Source of the DNA: Pseudomonadota bacterium
GTDB taxonomy: Bacteria; Pseudomonadota; Alphaproteobacteria; Rhizobiales; Hyphomicrobiaceae
Assembly: GCA_023387235.1 (NCBI GenBank)
Contig: JAEWIJ010000120.1
Span: 21,501 to 85,500, forward strand
Direction of reading: 5' to 3'
DNA length: 64,000 bases
Of the stretch, positions 30,912 to 40,244 are shown piece after piece. Both the position numbers and the translations under genes were made by a program. The notes under the pieces were generated by a model that was not told the origin of the DNA, searched no databases, and saw only the letters and a list, made by a program, of their open reading frames with translations. The first letter of the stretch is position 1. The number at the start of each line of letters is the position of its first letter.

Positions 30912-32558
30912 ATGGGCAACGTACGCAATGTCCTTTTCATCATGTGCGATCAGCTCCGCTGGGACTACCTGTCCTGCAGCGGCCATCCGCGCCTGAAGAC
31001 ACCCAACATCGACGCCCTGGCCGCGCGTGGCGTGCGCTTTGCGCGCGCCTACGTGCAGTCGCCCGTATGCGGGGCGTCGCGCATGAGCTTCTACACGGGG
31101 CGCTATGTGCATTCGCACGGCGCGAGCTGGAACGGCATCCCGCTCAAGGTCGGCGAGATGACGCTCGGCGATTATCTGCGTCCGCTCGGCGTCGAGGCGG
31201 CGCTCGTCGGCAAGACGCACATGCGCGCCGACACCGAAGGCATGCAGCGCCTCGGCATCGATCCCGACTCCATCATCGGCGTGCGCGTTTCGGAGTGCGG
31301 CTTCGATCCCTACGAGCGCGACGACGGTCTGCATGGCGTCGGCCCCAATGGCCGCTACGATCCGCAGATCCCGCGCTACAACCAGTACCTGAACGACAAA
31401 GGCTACGGCGGCGACAACCCGTGGCACGACTGGGCGAATGCCGCCGACGGCGAGGGCAATGTGCTCGCCTCGGGCTGGGCCATGCGGCATGCGAGAAAGC
31501 CCGCGCGCGTGGAGGAAGCAGACTCCGAGACGCCATACATGACGCGCCGCGCCATGGATTTCATGACGGAAGCCGGCGACCGCCCCTGGTGCCTGCACCT
31601 TTCCTACATCAAGCCGCACTGGCCCTATATCGCGCCGGCGCCCTACAACACGATGTACGGTCCCGACGACGTGATGCCGGTCGTGCGCTCGGAGGAAGAG
31701 CGGCGCGATCCTCATCCGGTCTATCGCGCGTTCATGAACCTGCGCGTGTCGAGCACATTCTCGCGCGAGGAAGTCCGCGAGGAGGTGATCCCGGTTTACA
31801 TGGGCCTCATCAAGCAGATCGACGATCAGCTCGGGGTGCTGTTCCGCTTCATGGAAGCACGCGGGCTGCTCGAGAACACGCTCATCGCCTTCACGTCGGA
31901 CCACGGCGACTATCTCGGCGATCACTGGATGGGCGAGAAGGATCTCTTCCATGACCCATCCGCCAAAGTGCCGCTGATCATCGCCGATCCGTCTTCTGCG
32001 GCCGATGCCACGCGCGGCACCGTCTCGGATGCGCTCGTCGAAGCCATCGACCTCGTGCCGACGTTCCTCGAAGCGTTCGGCGGCGATCCAGCGCAGCAGT
32101 CGCATCGGCTGGAAGGGCGTTCGCTCGTGCCATTGCTGCGCGGTACGCCGCCGGCCGAATGGCGCGAATTCGTCTTCAGCGAATACGACTATTCGATCCT
32201 TCCGGTCAGCGCGGCGCTCGGCATCGAGCCCTCGCGCGCGCGCCTTTTCATGGTCGCGGACAAGCGCTGGAAGTACATCCACGCCGTCGGCTTCAGGCCC
32301 ATGCTCTACGACCTCGAGAGCGATCCCGACGAGTTCCGCGACCTCGGCGCCGATCCGGCCCACGAAGCCGAGCGCGAGCGGCTGGCGGGCGTGCTCGCGC
32401 AATGGGGCTTACGCGTCTCGCAGCGCACCGCCCGCTCCGATGCCGAGATCCGCAACATGCGCGGCAAGTCGCAGGGGCGCGGCATTCTCATCGGCGTTTG
32501 GGACGAAAGCGACGTGCCGGAAGAGCTCTGGAGCAAGTATCTCGGCGACAAGACGTGA
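30912..32558 (+). CDS. Sulfatase / phosphonate-monoester-hydrolase family protein
   Basis: The protein has 548 residues. Metal ligands are D13-Q14 in FIMCDQLRW and TSDHGDYLGDH (about 329-338); the catalytic segment is SPVCGASRMSFYTGR with C53 and R57. The usual core is C-x-P-x-R for conversion of cysteine to formylglycine; here alanine replaces the proline. It hydrolyses sulfate, phosphate or phosphonate esters; the substrate is unknown. No signal peptide is seen, so it is cytoplasmic. A Bug-type binding protein gene follows 43 bases later. Confidence 0.88.
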   Translation: MGNVRNVLFIMCDQLRWDYLSCSGHPRLKTPNIDALAARGVRFARAYVQSPVCGASRMSFYTGRYVHSHGASWNGIPLKVGEMTLGDYLRPLGVEAALVGKTHMRADTEGMQRLGIDPDSIIGVRVSECGFDPYERDDGLHGVGPNGRYDPQIPRYNQYLNDKGYGGDNPWHDWANAADGEGNVLASGWAMRHARKPARVEEADSETPYMTRRAMDFMTEAGDRPWCLHLSYIKPHWPYIAPAPYNTMYGPDDVMPVVRSEEERRDPHPVYRAFMNLRVSSTFSREEVREEVIPVYMGLIKQIDDQLGVLFRFMEARGLLENTLIAFTSDHGDYLGDHWMGEKDLFHDPSAKVPLIIADPSSAADATRGTVSDALVEAIDLVPTFLEAFGGDPAQQSHRLEGRSLVPLLRGTPPAEWREFVFSEYDYSILPVSAALGIEPSRARLFMVADKRWKYIHAVGFRPMLYDLESDPDEFRDLGADPAHEAERERLAGVLAQWGLRVSQRTARSDAEIRNMRGKSQGRGILIGVWDESDVPEELWSKYLGDKT

Positions 32559-32601
32559 AGAGGTTGCCGCTCACAGAAACGTAACAAGGGAGGAAGCACA
32601 C

Positions 32602-33585
32602 ATGAGGAAAACCACCCGATGTCTGCTCGTGTTGGGCAGCATGGCGCTCGTCGCGGCAGGCCTGACGGCACCGCAGCTTCAGGCCCAGATCGGCGCCGCG
32701 CCCATTCGCATTGTCTTTCCATTCGGCGCCGGCGGTTCCGGTGATGCGCTCGCCCGCATCATCGGCGAGCACATGCGCGAAGCCATCAATCGCCCTGTCA
32801 TCGTCGAGAACAAGACGGGCGCGGCGGGCCGTCTCGGCGTCGAGTCGGTTACGAAGGCTGCGCCCGATGGCGACACGATCCTGATCACGCCGATTGCGCC
32901 GGTCGCGATTTATCAGCACGTCTACGAGCCGCTCGGCTACGAGCCCTTCGCCGATCTCGAGCCCTTGTCGCAGGTCGCGACCTTCGAGTTCGCGCTGGCC
33001 ATCGGCCCGCAGATTCCGGCAAAGAACCTCAAGGAATTCGTTGCGTGGCTCAAGGCCAATCCTGATGCGGGCAACTATGGCACGCCGGGCGCCGGTACGC
33101 TCCCGCATTTCTTCGCGGTGACGTTCGCGCGCGCCATCGGTTCCGATTTGCGCCATGTCGGCTATCGCGGATCGGCGCCGGCCATGACCGATCTCGTCGG
33201 CGGGCAGATCACGATGGTCTTCACGACGACCTCGGATGTGCTCGAAATGCATAAGGCCGGCAAGGTTCGCGTGCTCGCGACGACCGACGACAAGCGTTCG
33301 CCGCTGCTGCCCGACGTCCCGACCTTCAAGCAGGAAGGCTACGATATCCAGGGCACGGCCTGGTACGCCATGTACGTGCCGGCCAAGACGCCACGCGATA
33401 CGATCACGCGTCTCAACAAGGTCGTGGTCGACGCCGTCGGAAAGCCCGACGTCAAGGCGCACTTGCTCAAGCTCGGCCTCTACGCGACCGGCTCGTCACC
33501 GGAAGAGCTCATGCGAATTCAGAAGCACGACTCCGAGCTCTGGAAGCCATCGATCAAGGCGTCCGGCTTCAAGCCGAAGCAGTAG
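32602..33585 (+). CDS. Bug/TctC-family periplasmic binding protein
   Basis: The protein has 327 residues from MRKTTRCLLVLGSMALVA behind GGGAGGAAGCACAC. A signal peptide (cleavage near LQAQ) leads to IRIVFPFGAGGSGDALARII and NKTGAAGRLG, the standard Bug fold landmarks, then VGYRGSAPAMTDLVGGQI. Members bind carboxylates or related small organic acids. The full tripartite transporter partners are not nearby. Being in an apparent operon with the sulfatase, it may bind a product or substrate of that enzyme. Confidence 0.9.
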   Translation: MRKTTRCLLVLGSMALVAAGLTAPQLQAQIGAAPIRIVFPFGAGGSGDALARIIGEHMREAINRPVIVENKTGAAGRLGVESVTKAAPDGDTILITPIAPVAIYQHVYEPLGYEPFADLEPLSQVATFEFALAIGPQIPAKNLKEFVAWLKANPDAGNYGTPGAGTLPHFFAVTFARAIGSDLRHVGYRGSAPAMTDLVGGQITMVFTTTSDVLEMHKAGKVRVLATTDDKRSPLLPDVPTFKQEGYDIQGTAWYAMYVPAKTPRDTITRLNKVVVDAVGKPDVKAHLLKLGLYATGSSPEELMRIQKHDSELWKPSIKASGFKPKQ

Positions 33586-33596
33586 ACGCAAAACGA

Positions 33597-33622
33597 GGCG
33601 GCCGCTCCGGCGAGCGACCGCC
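33597..33622 (+). terminator. Weak terminator-like hairpin
   Basis: Arms GGCGGCCGCT and AGCGACCGCC pair at nine of ten positions around CCGGCG. CCCCTTACT follows, so the U-run is poor. It lies between converging genes. Confidence 0.35.
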
Positions 33623-33656
33623 CCTTACTCACGCGACAATCATTTGGGCGAGAATT

Positions 33657-35015
33657 CTACTTCGCCTTGAGCAGCGACTCGACTTCGAGCAGGACGAACT
33701 CGTTGTCGTCGACCTTGTTCGGCTCGCGGCTCGTCGAGAACGGCAGGTTGTTGTCGTTGCCGACGATGATGTGGCGCGCATCGACGACATCGACATTCTC
33801 GATGGTGAAGAACGGGAAGGTGAGAGCGCCGTCGTTCAAAGGCTTCCGCGCCTTCTTGTCCGAATCCTGGATCTTCATGAGATCGATGTAGCCGATCTTG
33901 CGCACGGCATTGCCGACATTGGCGTCCGACATCTCGATCTTCACGATGCGCTTGAACTTGGCGATGTCATCGAAGCAGTCGGTGGCTTTCTTGCCTTCGG
34001 GGCACGCCTTGTCCGCGGTGCCTTCCTTGTCGTCACGCTCGATGACGAGGGCGGTCGTGGCATCGATCATGTTGAAGTCGCCGATGGCCGCCGCGCCGGG
34101 CTCGAGCAGATACTTCCAGTGCCGGCCCGTCCACTTTTCCTCGGCGACCGAGAATTCGAGAACGCGCAGCACGGTCTTGCCGTCGGCGCTTTCCCAATCC
34201 TTCTTCTCGGCGTCCCAGAGCGGGCCTTCGAGCATCCCGTAGATGAACTTGCCGTCCTTCGAGGCGGCGAAGCCCTCGTAGCCCTTCGAGCGCCGCAGAT
34301 TGACGCTCGCGTCCGACGCGCCGGGATTGGATGCCGTGACCGCGAAGTGATCCGGCGAGCGCACGGGCTTGCCGTCGGCCATGGTCTCGAACAGCGCCTC
34401 GACCTTGCCGTTCATGTCCGTGCGGATGACGTACGGTCCGAACTCCTCGCCGATCCAGATTTTGTCGCCGATGATCTGGAAGCCCTCGACGTCGAGATCG
34501 GCGCCGGTGAGGTAGCGCTTCTCCGTGCCCTCGTGGACGATGCGGAAGGGGATCTTCTTGTCGGGATCATGCAGGAAGATCGTGCCGAGGCGCTCGACCG
34601 TGCCCTGGTCCCAGTGCATGCGATAGTGGCTGATGAACAGCGCCGAATCCGGCGAGTTGGCCTTGGAGCCGAAGCCGTTGTCGGTGATGACCCAGAACGT
34701 GCCGTCGACCATCTTCTTGATGCCGGAATGTCCTTGTATGGGCTGGCCCTTGAAGGGGACTTTGAGGCCGGTCGGGCGGCCGCGCGACGTGCCTTCCACC
34801 GAGCCCGGAGCTTCGACGCGTTTCGGTCCCGTTGCGAACTTGCCGGAGAGTTTCAGATCGGCGGGCGCATCGGCTGGAGGATCGATGAAGGTCGCGGCAG
34901 GTACGAAGACGTGGCCGGCGAGCTTGGCCGGATGCTCGGCGGCGTCGGCCGCCGCGAGCGCGAGGGGGAGTGCACCGATGGAAACGGTCGAAGCGAGTAG
35001 AAGTCGTCGTAGCAT
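33657..35015 (-). CDS. Secreted esterase-like / phytase-like beta-propeller protein
   Basis: The protein has 452 residues; AGGAGACTGCA precedes the ATG. A signal peptide (LLLASTVSIGALPLALA, cleaved near DAAEH) is followed by a domain of the esterase-like phytase-like family. Its landmarks are GHSGIKKMVDGTFWVITDNGFG, DLDVEGFQIIGDKIWIGEEFG and ENVDVVDARHIIVGNDNNLP. The location is periplasmic or extracellular. The substrate is unknown; phosphate esters are suggested by family name only. Confidence 0.85.
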   Translation of the reverse strand: MLRRLLLASTVSIGALPLALAAADAAEHPAKLAGHVFVPAATFIDPPADAPADLKLSGKFATGPKRVEAPGSVEGTSRGRPTGLKVPFKGQPIQGHSGIKKMVDGTFWVITDNGFGSKANSPDSALFISHYRMHWDQGTVERLGTIFLHDPDKKIPFRIVHEGTEKRYLTGADLDVEGFQIIGDKIWIGEEFGPYVIRTDMNGKVEALFETMADGKPVRSPDHFAVTASNPGASDASVNLRRSKGYEGFAASKDGKFIYGMLEGPLWDAEKKDWESADGKTVLRVLEFSVAEEKWTGRHWKYLLEPGAAAIGDFNMIDATTALVIERDDKEGTADKACPEGKKATDCFDDIAKFKRIVKIEMSDANVGNAVRKIGYIDLMKIQDSDKKARKPLNDGALTFPFFTIENVDVVDARHIIVGNDNNLPFSTSREPNKVDDNEFVLLEVESLLKAK

Positions 35016-35267
35016 TGCAGTCTCCTATTGAGGACGCACCCCGATAGGCGCTGCGGATGTCGTGCGTGCTGCAGTTTCAAGACGTTCGGATGACGGTGCG
35101 GCTCATGGCCGGCAGAATGCGTTGCCGCCGCTGCCCGATCCCGAGGCACAAATACTCATGGCCGGCATTAATCGTTTTCGCTGATTGGCCTACCGACCTG
35201 CGGCACGGTTTACTTTATTGTGCCGACAGGGGCGGCACCGGCGGGGCTAATATCGGGGCGTGGCGTG

Positions 35268-36764
35268 ATGGCTGAGGGAAAGTCGCTCGACTTGTTGAGC
35301 CGAGTGCATGTGAACGGCACAGCGCGCCATCACATCGAGGCCGCGTGCATTGTCGGCGCTGCGGTTCTGATCGCCGCCCTGCTCGGCGTGGCGCTGCGTT
35401 CCGCCGACCTGCTTGCCGCGGTGTCACCAGCCAATGCGGTCCTGCTTGGGCTGCTGATCCGCTTCCCGCATCTCGCAACGCCTGCCGGCTGGGTCGCTGC
35501 GGCCGCCGCCTACGTGCTTGCCGACATCCTGACCGGCAATACGCTCGTCAATACGCTGCTGCTCACGGTTGCGAGCCTCACGGGTGTCGTCGTCGGATAC
35601 TTCCTTCTCGGCCGGCTCGGCGAGCACGATCGCCATCTCATCGGTCCGATGAGCGTGCTGCGTCTGGCCGTCGTCGCGTTGGCGGCATCCGCGATGGCCG
35701 CACTCGTCGGCACGCTCGGCAATTTTGCCGCCCTCGCGAACGCGCCGCTCACCGGCTTTGTCTATTGGCTGGTCGGCGAGCTCGTGAACTACCTCGCTAT
35801 CCTGCCGGTGATCCTCGCCATGCCGGATGGCCTGATCCGCCGCTATGACGTCAAAAGCCGCCCGGACTTCCGCAGAATAGATTTTCTCGTGCTCGCGCCC
35901 GCGGGCCTGCTCGTGCTCGCGTGTATCGCCGCACCTTTCGTCGGCGGCCCGGGCGCATTCGCGCTTCCGCTGGTGGCGCTCGTTTGGTGCGGGCTGAGCT
36001 ACAGCGTTTTCGCGACGGCCGCGCTGACGCTTGCTGTCGGCATCTGGACGCTCGGCGGCATCGCGCTCGGCCTGATCGTCGGCTGGCCGGAGCTGGATGA
36101 AGGGAGCGCGCTCATCTCAGCCCGCCTCGCCATCACGCTCATGGGTCTCGCGCCGCTCAACATCGCGAGCACCATGGCTGCGCACAGGGCGTTGCGCGAC
36201 CGCTTCGAGCTCCTCGCTTCCTATGACATGCTGAGCGGTCTGCTGACCCGGCACGCCTTCGTCGACAGCGCCGGCCAGCTTCTCGCCCAGGCGGCCGAGG
36301 CGGAGACGCCGGTGGCGGTCCTCATGCTCGACATCGATCATTTCAAGAAGATCAATCACACGCACGGCCATTGGGCCGGTGACCGTGCCATCGAGACCTT
36401 TGCAGCCGTCGTGCGTCACACGCTCGGCGACCGGGCGCTCGTCGGCCGGCTTGGCGGCGAGGAGTTCGCGGCCCTCCTGGCCGGCAGCACCCCCGCCGAT
36501 GCCTCGGCCGCCGCCGAACGCGTCCGCCAGGCCTTCGCCGCGACGCCGATCGATCTCGGCGACGGCCGCCATGTCGAAGCGACACTCAGCATCGGGCTCG
36601 GCTGTGCGGTCCAGGCGCCGGCATCGATCGAGCCGCTCCTGCAGGTCGCCGACGAGGCCCTTTCGCTCGCCAAGGGCGGGGGCCGCAACCGCATTGTCCG
36701 GCGGGATCTGGCGGCGCCGCGCGTCGCGCCCACTGCGGGGGGTATGGCGGCGCGCGCCCGTTAA
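35268..36764 (+). CDS. Diguanylate cyclase with MASE1-like membrane sensor (first of tandem pair)
   Basis: The protein has about 498 residues from MAEGKSLDLLSRVHVNG. About eight membrane helices in the first 300 residues form a MASE1-like sensor (ALLGVALRSADLLAAVSPAN, LIRFPHLATPAGWVAAA). The GGDEF domain has AVLMLDIDHFKKINHTHGH and the active site RLGGEEFAAL (about 393). It makes cyclic-di-GMP from two GTP at the inner membrane. An inhibitory R-x-x-D site is not obvious five residues before the motif. It is paralogous to the next gene. Confidence 0.9.
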   Translation: MAEGKSLDLLSRVHVNGTARHHIEAACIVGAAVLIAALLGVALRSADLLAAVSPANAVLLGLLIRFPHLATPAGWVAAAAAYVLADILTGNTLVNTLLLTVASLTGVVVGYFLLGRLGEHDRHLIGPMSVLRLAVVALAASAMAALVGTLGNFAALANAPLTGFVYWLVGELVNYLAILPVILAMPDGLIRRYDVKSRPDFRRIDFLVLAPAGLLVLACIAAPFVGGPGAFALPLVALVWCGLSYSVFATAALTLAVGIWTLGGIALGLIVGWPELDEGSALISARLAITLMGLAPLNIASTMAAHRALRDRFELLASYDMLSGLLTRHAFVDSAGQLLAQAAEAETPVAVLMLDIDHFKKINHTHGHWAGDRAIETFAAVVRHTLGDRALVGRLGGEEFAALLAGSTPADASAAAERVRQAFAATPIDLGDGRHVEATLSIGLGCAVQAPASIEPLLQVADEALSLAKGGGRNRIVRRDLAAPRVAPTAGGMAARAR

Positions 36765-36966
36765 AGCGCGGGACTGGAATTCCCGCGACAGGTCGCCCCG
36801 CAACTCGCGCAATGCCCCATTCATTCTCCCCAAGTTTGCCGGGAATGCCGCCGCCCTCCGAAACAAAATTCTAAGGCGGGCATGATTTGAGCAGCAGTAT
36901 TGGCGCCGCTCCTGCCGGCGGCGCGCCTGGCGGAGCGGTCTCCGCCCAGCGGAGCTGCCTCTCGGA

Positions 36967-38409
36967 ATGACGATCAGCAGGGCACTGCCAGCACTCGGGC
37001 ACCCGCCGGTCCCCATGCCCCTCGGGGCACAATTTCGCGCCGCCTTTCTGATCGGCAGCATCGTCTTTGTCGCGGCCCTCGTGGGCGTTGCGTTGCGCCC
37101 GATCGGCTTTGTGGCCGCCATGGGTCCCGCGAACGCCCTGCTGCTCGGCCTGCTGCTGCGGCGTCCTGTTTTTGCAAGGCCCCTCGGCTGGTGCGCTGCG
37201 GCTGTGGGCTACGTCGCCGCCAATCTTCTTGGCGGAACCGGTCTTGCGGTGGCGCTGCTGGTCATGAGCGGGAACCTCGCCGGTGTCATCACCGGATACG
37301 CTCTTTTCATGCGCCGCGATCAGGTGGACAGGCGTCTCAGGCGTCCGACGTCGGTGCTCCACCTCGTGGTGATCGTGGTGGCGGCGGCAGCGGCATCGGC
37401 GACTGTCGGGCCGATCGTCAATCCTTTCCTCTACGGCCATACGCCGGCTGACGGCTGGGCCTACCGCTTCGCGACCGAGCTCGTGAACTACATGACGATG
37501 CTGCCGCTCGTCCTGACCATGCCCGTCCCGACGTGGCTCGGTATCGAGCGGCGCCGCCACGCGGAGGCCATCCGCCTGCTGCCGGAGCAGAGCGCGCCCG
37601 CGCTGGAGCTGGCCCTCTCGTGCTTCGCCGGCGTATGGATCGGTGGTCCCGGTGCCGTGGCCTTTCCGGTGCCTGCGCTGCTCTGGGGTGCGGTGACCTA
37701 CGGGCAGTTCGGGACGGCGGTGCTGACCTTCCTGTTCAGCATCTGGACAATGGTGGCCATCGCATTCGGCCACATCATCGACCCTTTCGAGTTCGACAAG
37801 CAGTACGCGCTCATGTCGGTCCGCATCGGCGTGGCGCTGATGGCGCTCGCGCCGATCACGGTGGCGAGCGTGATGGCAGCGCGCAACGAACTGCTCGGGC
37901 AGCTTCGGCAACTTGCCTCGCACGATCCGCTGACCGGCGTCCTCAACCGGCGCGCCTTCCTGGAAGCCTGTCGCGAGCGTCATGCCGAGCGCACCTCGCG
38001 CGCGCGGCCGGCCGCCGTTCTGATACTCGACATCGACCACTTCAAGTCGATCAACGACACATGGGGGCATGCCGTTGGCGATCGGGTGCTCGCGACCTTT
38101 GCCCGGACCGTGCGCGAGTGCCTGCGCGGCGCGGACCTGCTCGGGCGTTTCGGCGGTGAGGAGTTCGTCGCGCTCATGTGCAACTGCAATGGCGACGAGG
38201 CCGCGGGCGCAGCCGAGCGGGTGCGCATGGCCGTCGCTCGCACGGTCGTGCACCTGGACGGCGGGCGCAGCGTGACGATCACAGTGAGCATCGGCGTTGC
38301 TGCCGCCGCCACGATGCCGCCGGTGCTCGACCCGCTGCTCGCAGCCGCCGACAAGGCGCTCTATGCCGCCAAGGCTGCGGGCCGCGACCGCGTCGCCCGC
38401 GCAGCCTGA
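36967..38409 (+). CDS. Diguanylate cyclase with MASE1-like membrane sensor (second of tandem pair)
   Basis: The protein has 480 residues. The same architecture as the upstream gene, with matching segments (GVALRPIGFVAAMGPANALL, ATELVNYMTMLPLVLTMP), shows tandem duplication. The GGDEF domain carries ILDIDHFKSINDTWGHAVGD and RFGGEEFVAL (about 394), complete for catalysis. The two copies probably respond to different signals through their divergent sensor loops. The start is uncertain; a second ATG lies at 37,015. Confidence 0.9.
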   Translation: MTISRALPALGHPPVPMPLGAQFRAAFLIGSIVFVAALVGVALRPIGFVAAMGPANALLLGLLLRRPVFARPLGWCAAAVGYVAANLLGGTGLAVALLVMSGNLAGVITGYALFMRRDQVDRRLRRPTSVLHLVVIVVAAAAASATVGPIVNPFLYGHTPADGWAYRFATELVNYMTMLPLVLTMPVPTWLGIERRRHAEAIRLLPEQSAPALELALSCFAGVWIGGPGAVAFPVPALLWGAVTYGQFGTAVLTFLFSIWTMVAIAFGHIIDPFEFDKQYALMSVRIGVALMALAPITVASVMAARNELLGQLRQLASHDPLTGVLNRRAFLEACRERHAERTSRARPAAVLILDIDHFKSINDTWGHAVGDRVLATFARTVRECLRGADLLGRFGGEEFVALMCNCNGDEAAGAAERVRMAVARTVVHLDGGRSVTITVSIGVAAAATMPPVLDPLLAAADKALYAAKAAGRDRVARAA

Positions 38410-38413
38410 TGCC

Positions 38414-39154
38414 TCAGGCGAGACCGCGCATCACGAGATAGACGCCGAGCAGCAGCAGCCCGCTGAAGAAGCATCGCCGGAAAGTCGCGGGCGACATGCG
38501 CAGCCGCAGCACCTGCCCGAGCCACATGCCGACAGCCGCCATGGCGAGTGCGCCGAGCGCCGGCACCGCAAGCCCTGCGTGGAGCGCATTGTCTGCCGCG
38601 AGATTGACGGCGAGCGCTGCCGTCGAGACCGTGAAGGAGAGGCCGAGGGCCTGGATGAGCTCCTCTTTTTCGAGGCCGATGGCCTGGACATAGGGCACGG
38701 CCGGAATGACGAACACACCCGTCGCCGCCGTGATGAGACCCGTGATCGCCCCGACCAGCGGCCCGGCCCAGATCTCGTGCCGCGGCGCAATGGAAAAGCG
38801 GAGGGCCGCGAGCCCTGTCAGCGCATAGAGCGCGAGGGCGACGCCGAGAAGCGCCGTGCCATGGCGCGCGCTCGCACCGGTCATCAGGCCCATGCCTGCC
38901 CACGTGCCGAGGCATACGCCGAGCATCATCGGCCACAGGCGGCGCACGACGACTGCGAACGACGGGCCCGCCACCATCTGCCAGACGTTCGTGACGAGCG
39001 ACGGCAGCGCCAGCAGGGCCGCTGCTTGCACCGGCGGCATGACGAGCGCGAGCAGCCCCATGGAGATCGTCGGCAGCCCGAGGCCGATCACGCCCTTGGT
39101 CAGGCCCGCGATCACGAATACGGCGGCGATGAATATAGATATCTGGTCGATCAT
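38414..39154 (-). CDS. TauE/SafE-family membrane permease
   Basis: The protein has about 246 residues from MIDQISIFIAAVFVIAG. Seven or eight helices are visible, with the family repeats GLTKGVIGLGLPTISMGLLA and GLITAATGVFVIPAVPYVQA. Proteins of this family export sulfite or organosulfur anions. It is divergent from a LysR regulator and probably controlled by it. The gene ends four bases from the converging GGDEF gene. Confidence 0.88.
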   Translation of the reverse strand: MIDQISIFIAAVFVIAGLTKGVIGLGLPTISMGLLALVMPPVQAAALLALPSLVTNVWQMVAGPSFAVVVRRLWPMMLGVCLGTWAGMGLMTGASARHGTALLGVALALYALTGLAALRFSIAPRHEIWAGPLVGAITGLITAATGVFVIPAVPYVQAIGLEKEELIQALGLSFTVSTAALAVNLAADNALHAGLAVPALGALAMAAVGMWLGQVLRLRMSPATFRRCFFSGLLLLGVYLVMRGLA

Positions 39155-39246
39155 GTCCTGCCTTGTGCCGCAGCGACAGCGAACCCGCAATGTGTAGAAT
39201 ACGGAATAAGCCTTCGTATTTACCGAAGTCTGGAGGAAGCCTGCCC

Positions 39247-40146
39247 ATGCGCTTCGATCTCGTCGATCTTCGCCTCTTCCTGCATGTTGCCGACAGTGCC
39301 AGCATCACCCACGGCGCCGAGCGCGCGCATCTCGCCTTGGCTTCGGCGAGCGCACGCATTCGCGGCATGGAGGAGGCGCTCGGCGTGGACCTGCTCAAGC
39401 GCGGGCGTCGCGGTGTCGCGCTCACGCCGGCGGGGCAGTGTCTGCTCGATCATGCGCGCATTGTCACGCAGCAGGTCGAGGCCATGCGCGGAGACCTCGG
39501 CGCCTTTGCGCGCGGACTAGGCGGCAGTGTGCATGTGCTCTCCAATACGTCCGCCTTCAGTGAGCATCTGCCGCGTGCGCTCGCCTCGTTCCTGAAGGCC
39601 AATCCGACCATCGCTGTCGATATCGAAGATCGGGAGAGCACAAGCATCGCCGAGGCGATCGCGGCCGGCGCCGCCGATATCGGCATTGCAACCGATGCCG
39701 CCGTGCCGGATAGCGTCCGCGCGCACCCCTATCGCGAGGACCGCCTCGTCCTCGTCGTGCCGCAGGCGGATGCGCTCGCGCCGCGCCGCCGCGCCCGTTT
39801 CGAGGAGGTGATCGACCGCCCGTTCGTCGGTCTCATGCGGCAGAGCGCGCTGCAGCGGCATCTCGCCGGCCATGCCGCACGGCTCGGCAGGTCGATGCGC
39901 CTGCGTATTGGCGTTGCGAGCTTCGACGAGGTTTGCCGCATGGTCGAGACCGGTGTCGGTATCGCCGTCGTGCCCGAGGCCGCAGCACGGCGATGCCGCC
40001 GTACGATGGCCATTGCGACCGTCGCCCTCGCCGAGCCATGGGCCTTGCGCCGCCTCGTCATCTGCACGCGATCCAACAGCCGCCTTTCGGCGCCCGCGGC
40101 GCGTTTGATCGAGCACCTGCTCGAACACGGCACCGGCGCGCGGTAG
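39247..40146 (+). CDS. LysR-family transcriptional regulator
   Basis: The protein has about 299 residues from MRFDLVDLRLFLHVADS, with TGGAGGA before the ATG. A winged helix-turn-helix (ASITHGAERAHLALASASAR) is followed by an effector-binding domain (VHVLSNTSAFSEHLPRAL, GVGIAVVPEAAARR). It is divergent from the TauE/SafE exporter gene; 92 bases separate the starts, the usual place for a LysR operator. The effector may be the exported anion; that is inference. Confidence 0.9.
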   Translation: MRFDLVDLRLFLHVADSASITHGAERAHLALASASARIRGMEEALGVDLLKRGRRGVALTPAGQCLLDHARIVTQQVEAMRGDLGAFARGLGGSVHVLSNTSAFSEHLPRALASFLKANPTIAVDIEDRESTSIAEAIAAGAADIGIATDAAVPDSVRAHPYREDRLVLVVPQADALAPRRRARFEEVIDRPFVGLMRQSALQRHLAGHAARLGRSMRLRIGVASFDEVCRMVETGVGIAVVPEAAARRCRRTMAIATVALAEPWALRRLVICTRSNSRLSAPAARLIEHLLEHGTGAR

Positions 40147-40244
40147 GCCGGCAGCGCCACGGCTTGCCACCCCGCGCCGGCCCTGCTTTAAGCTCTGCGC
40201 GGGCCGTTCGCGCCCAAGCCAGCTTCCACAGATGGAGATGTGCC

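Noticed and set aside
30765..32402. Long reading frame antisense to the sulfatase
   Set aside because: It mirrors the sulfatase codons in high-GC DNA and has an Arg/His/Ala-rich translation without motifs. Similar antisense frames over 33,771-35,000, 36,871-38,253 and 60,875-62,341 were rejected for the same reason.
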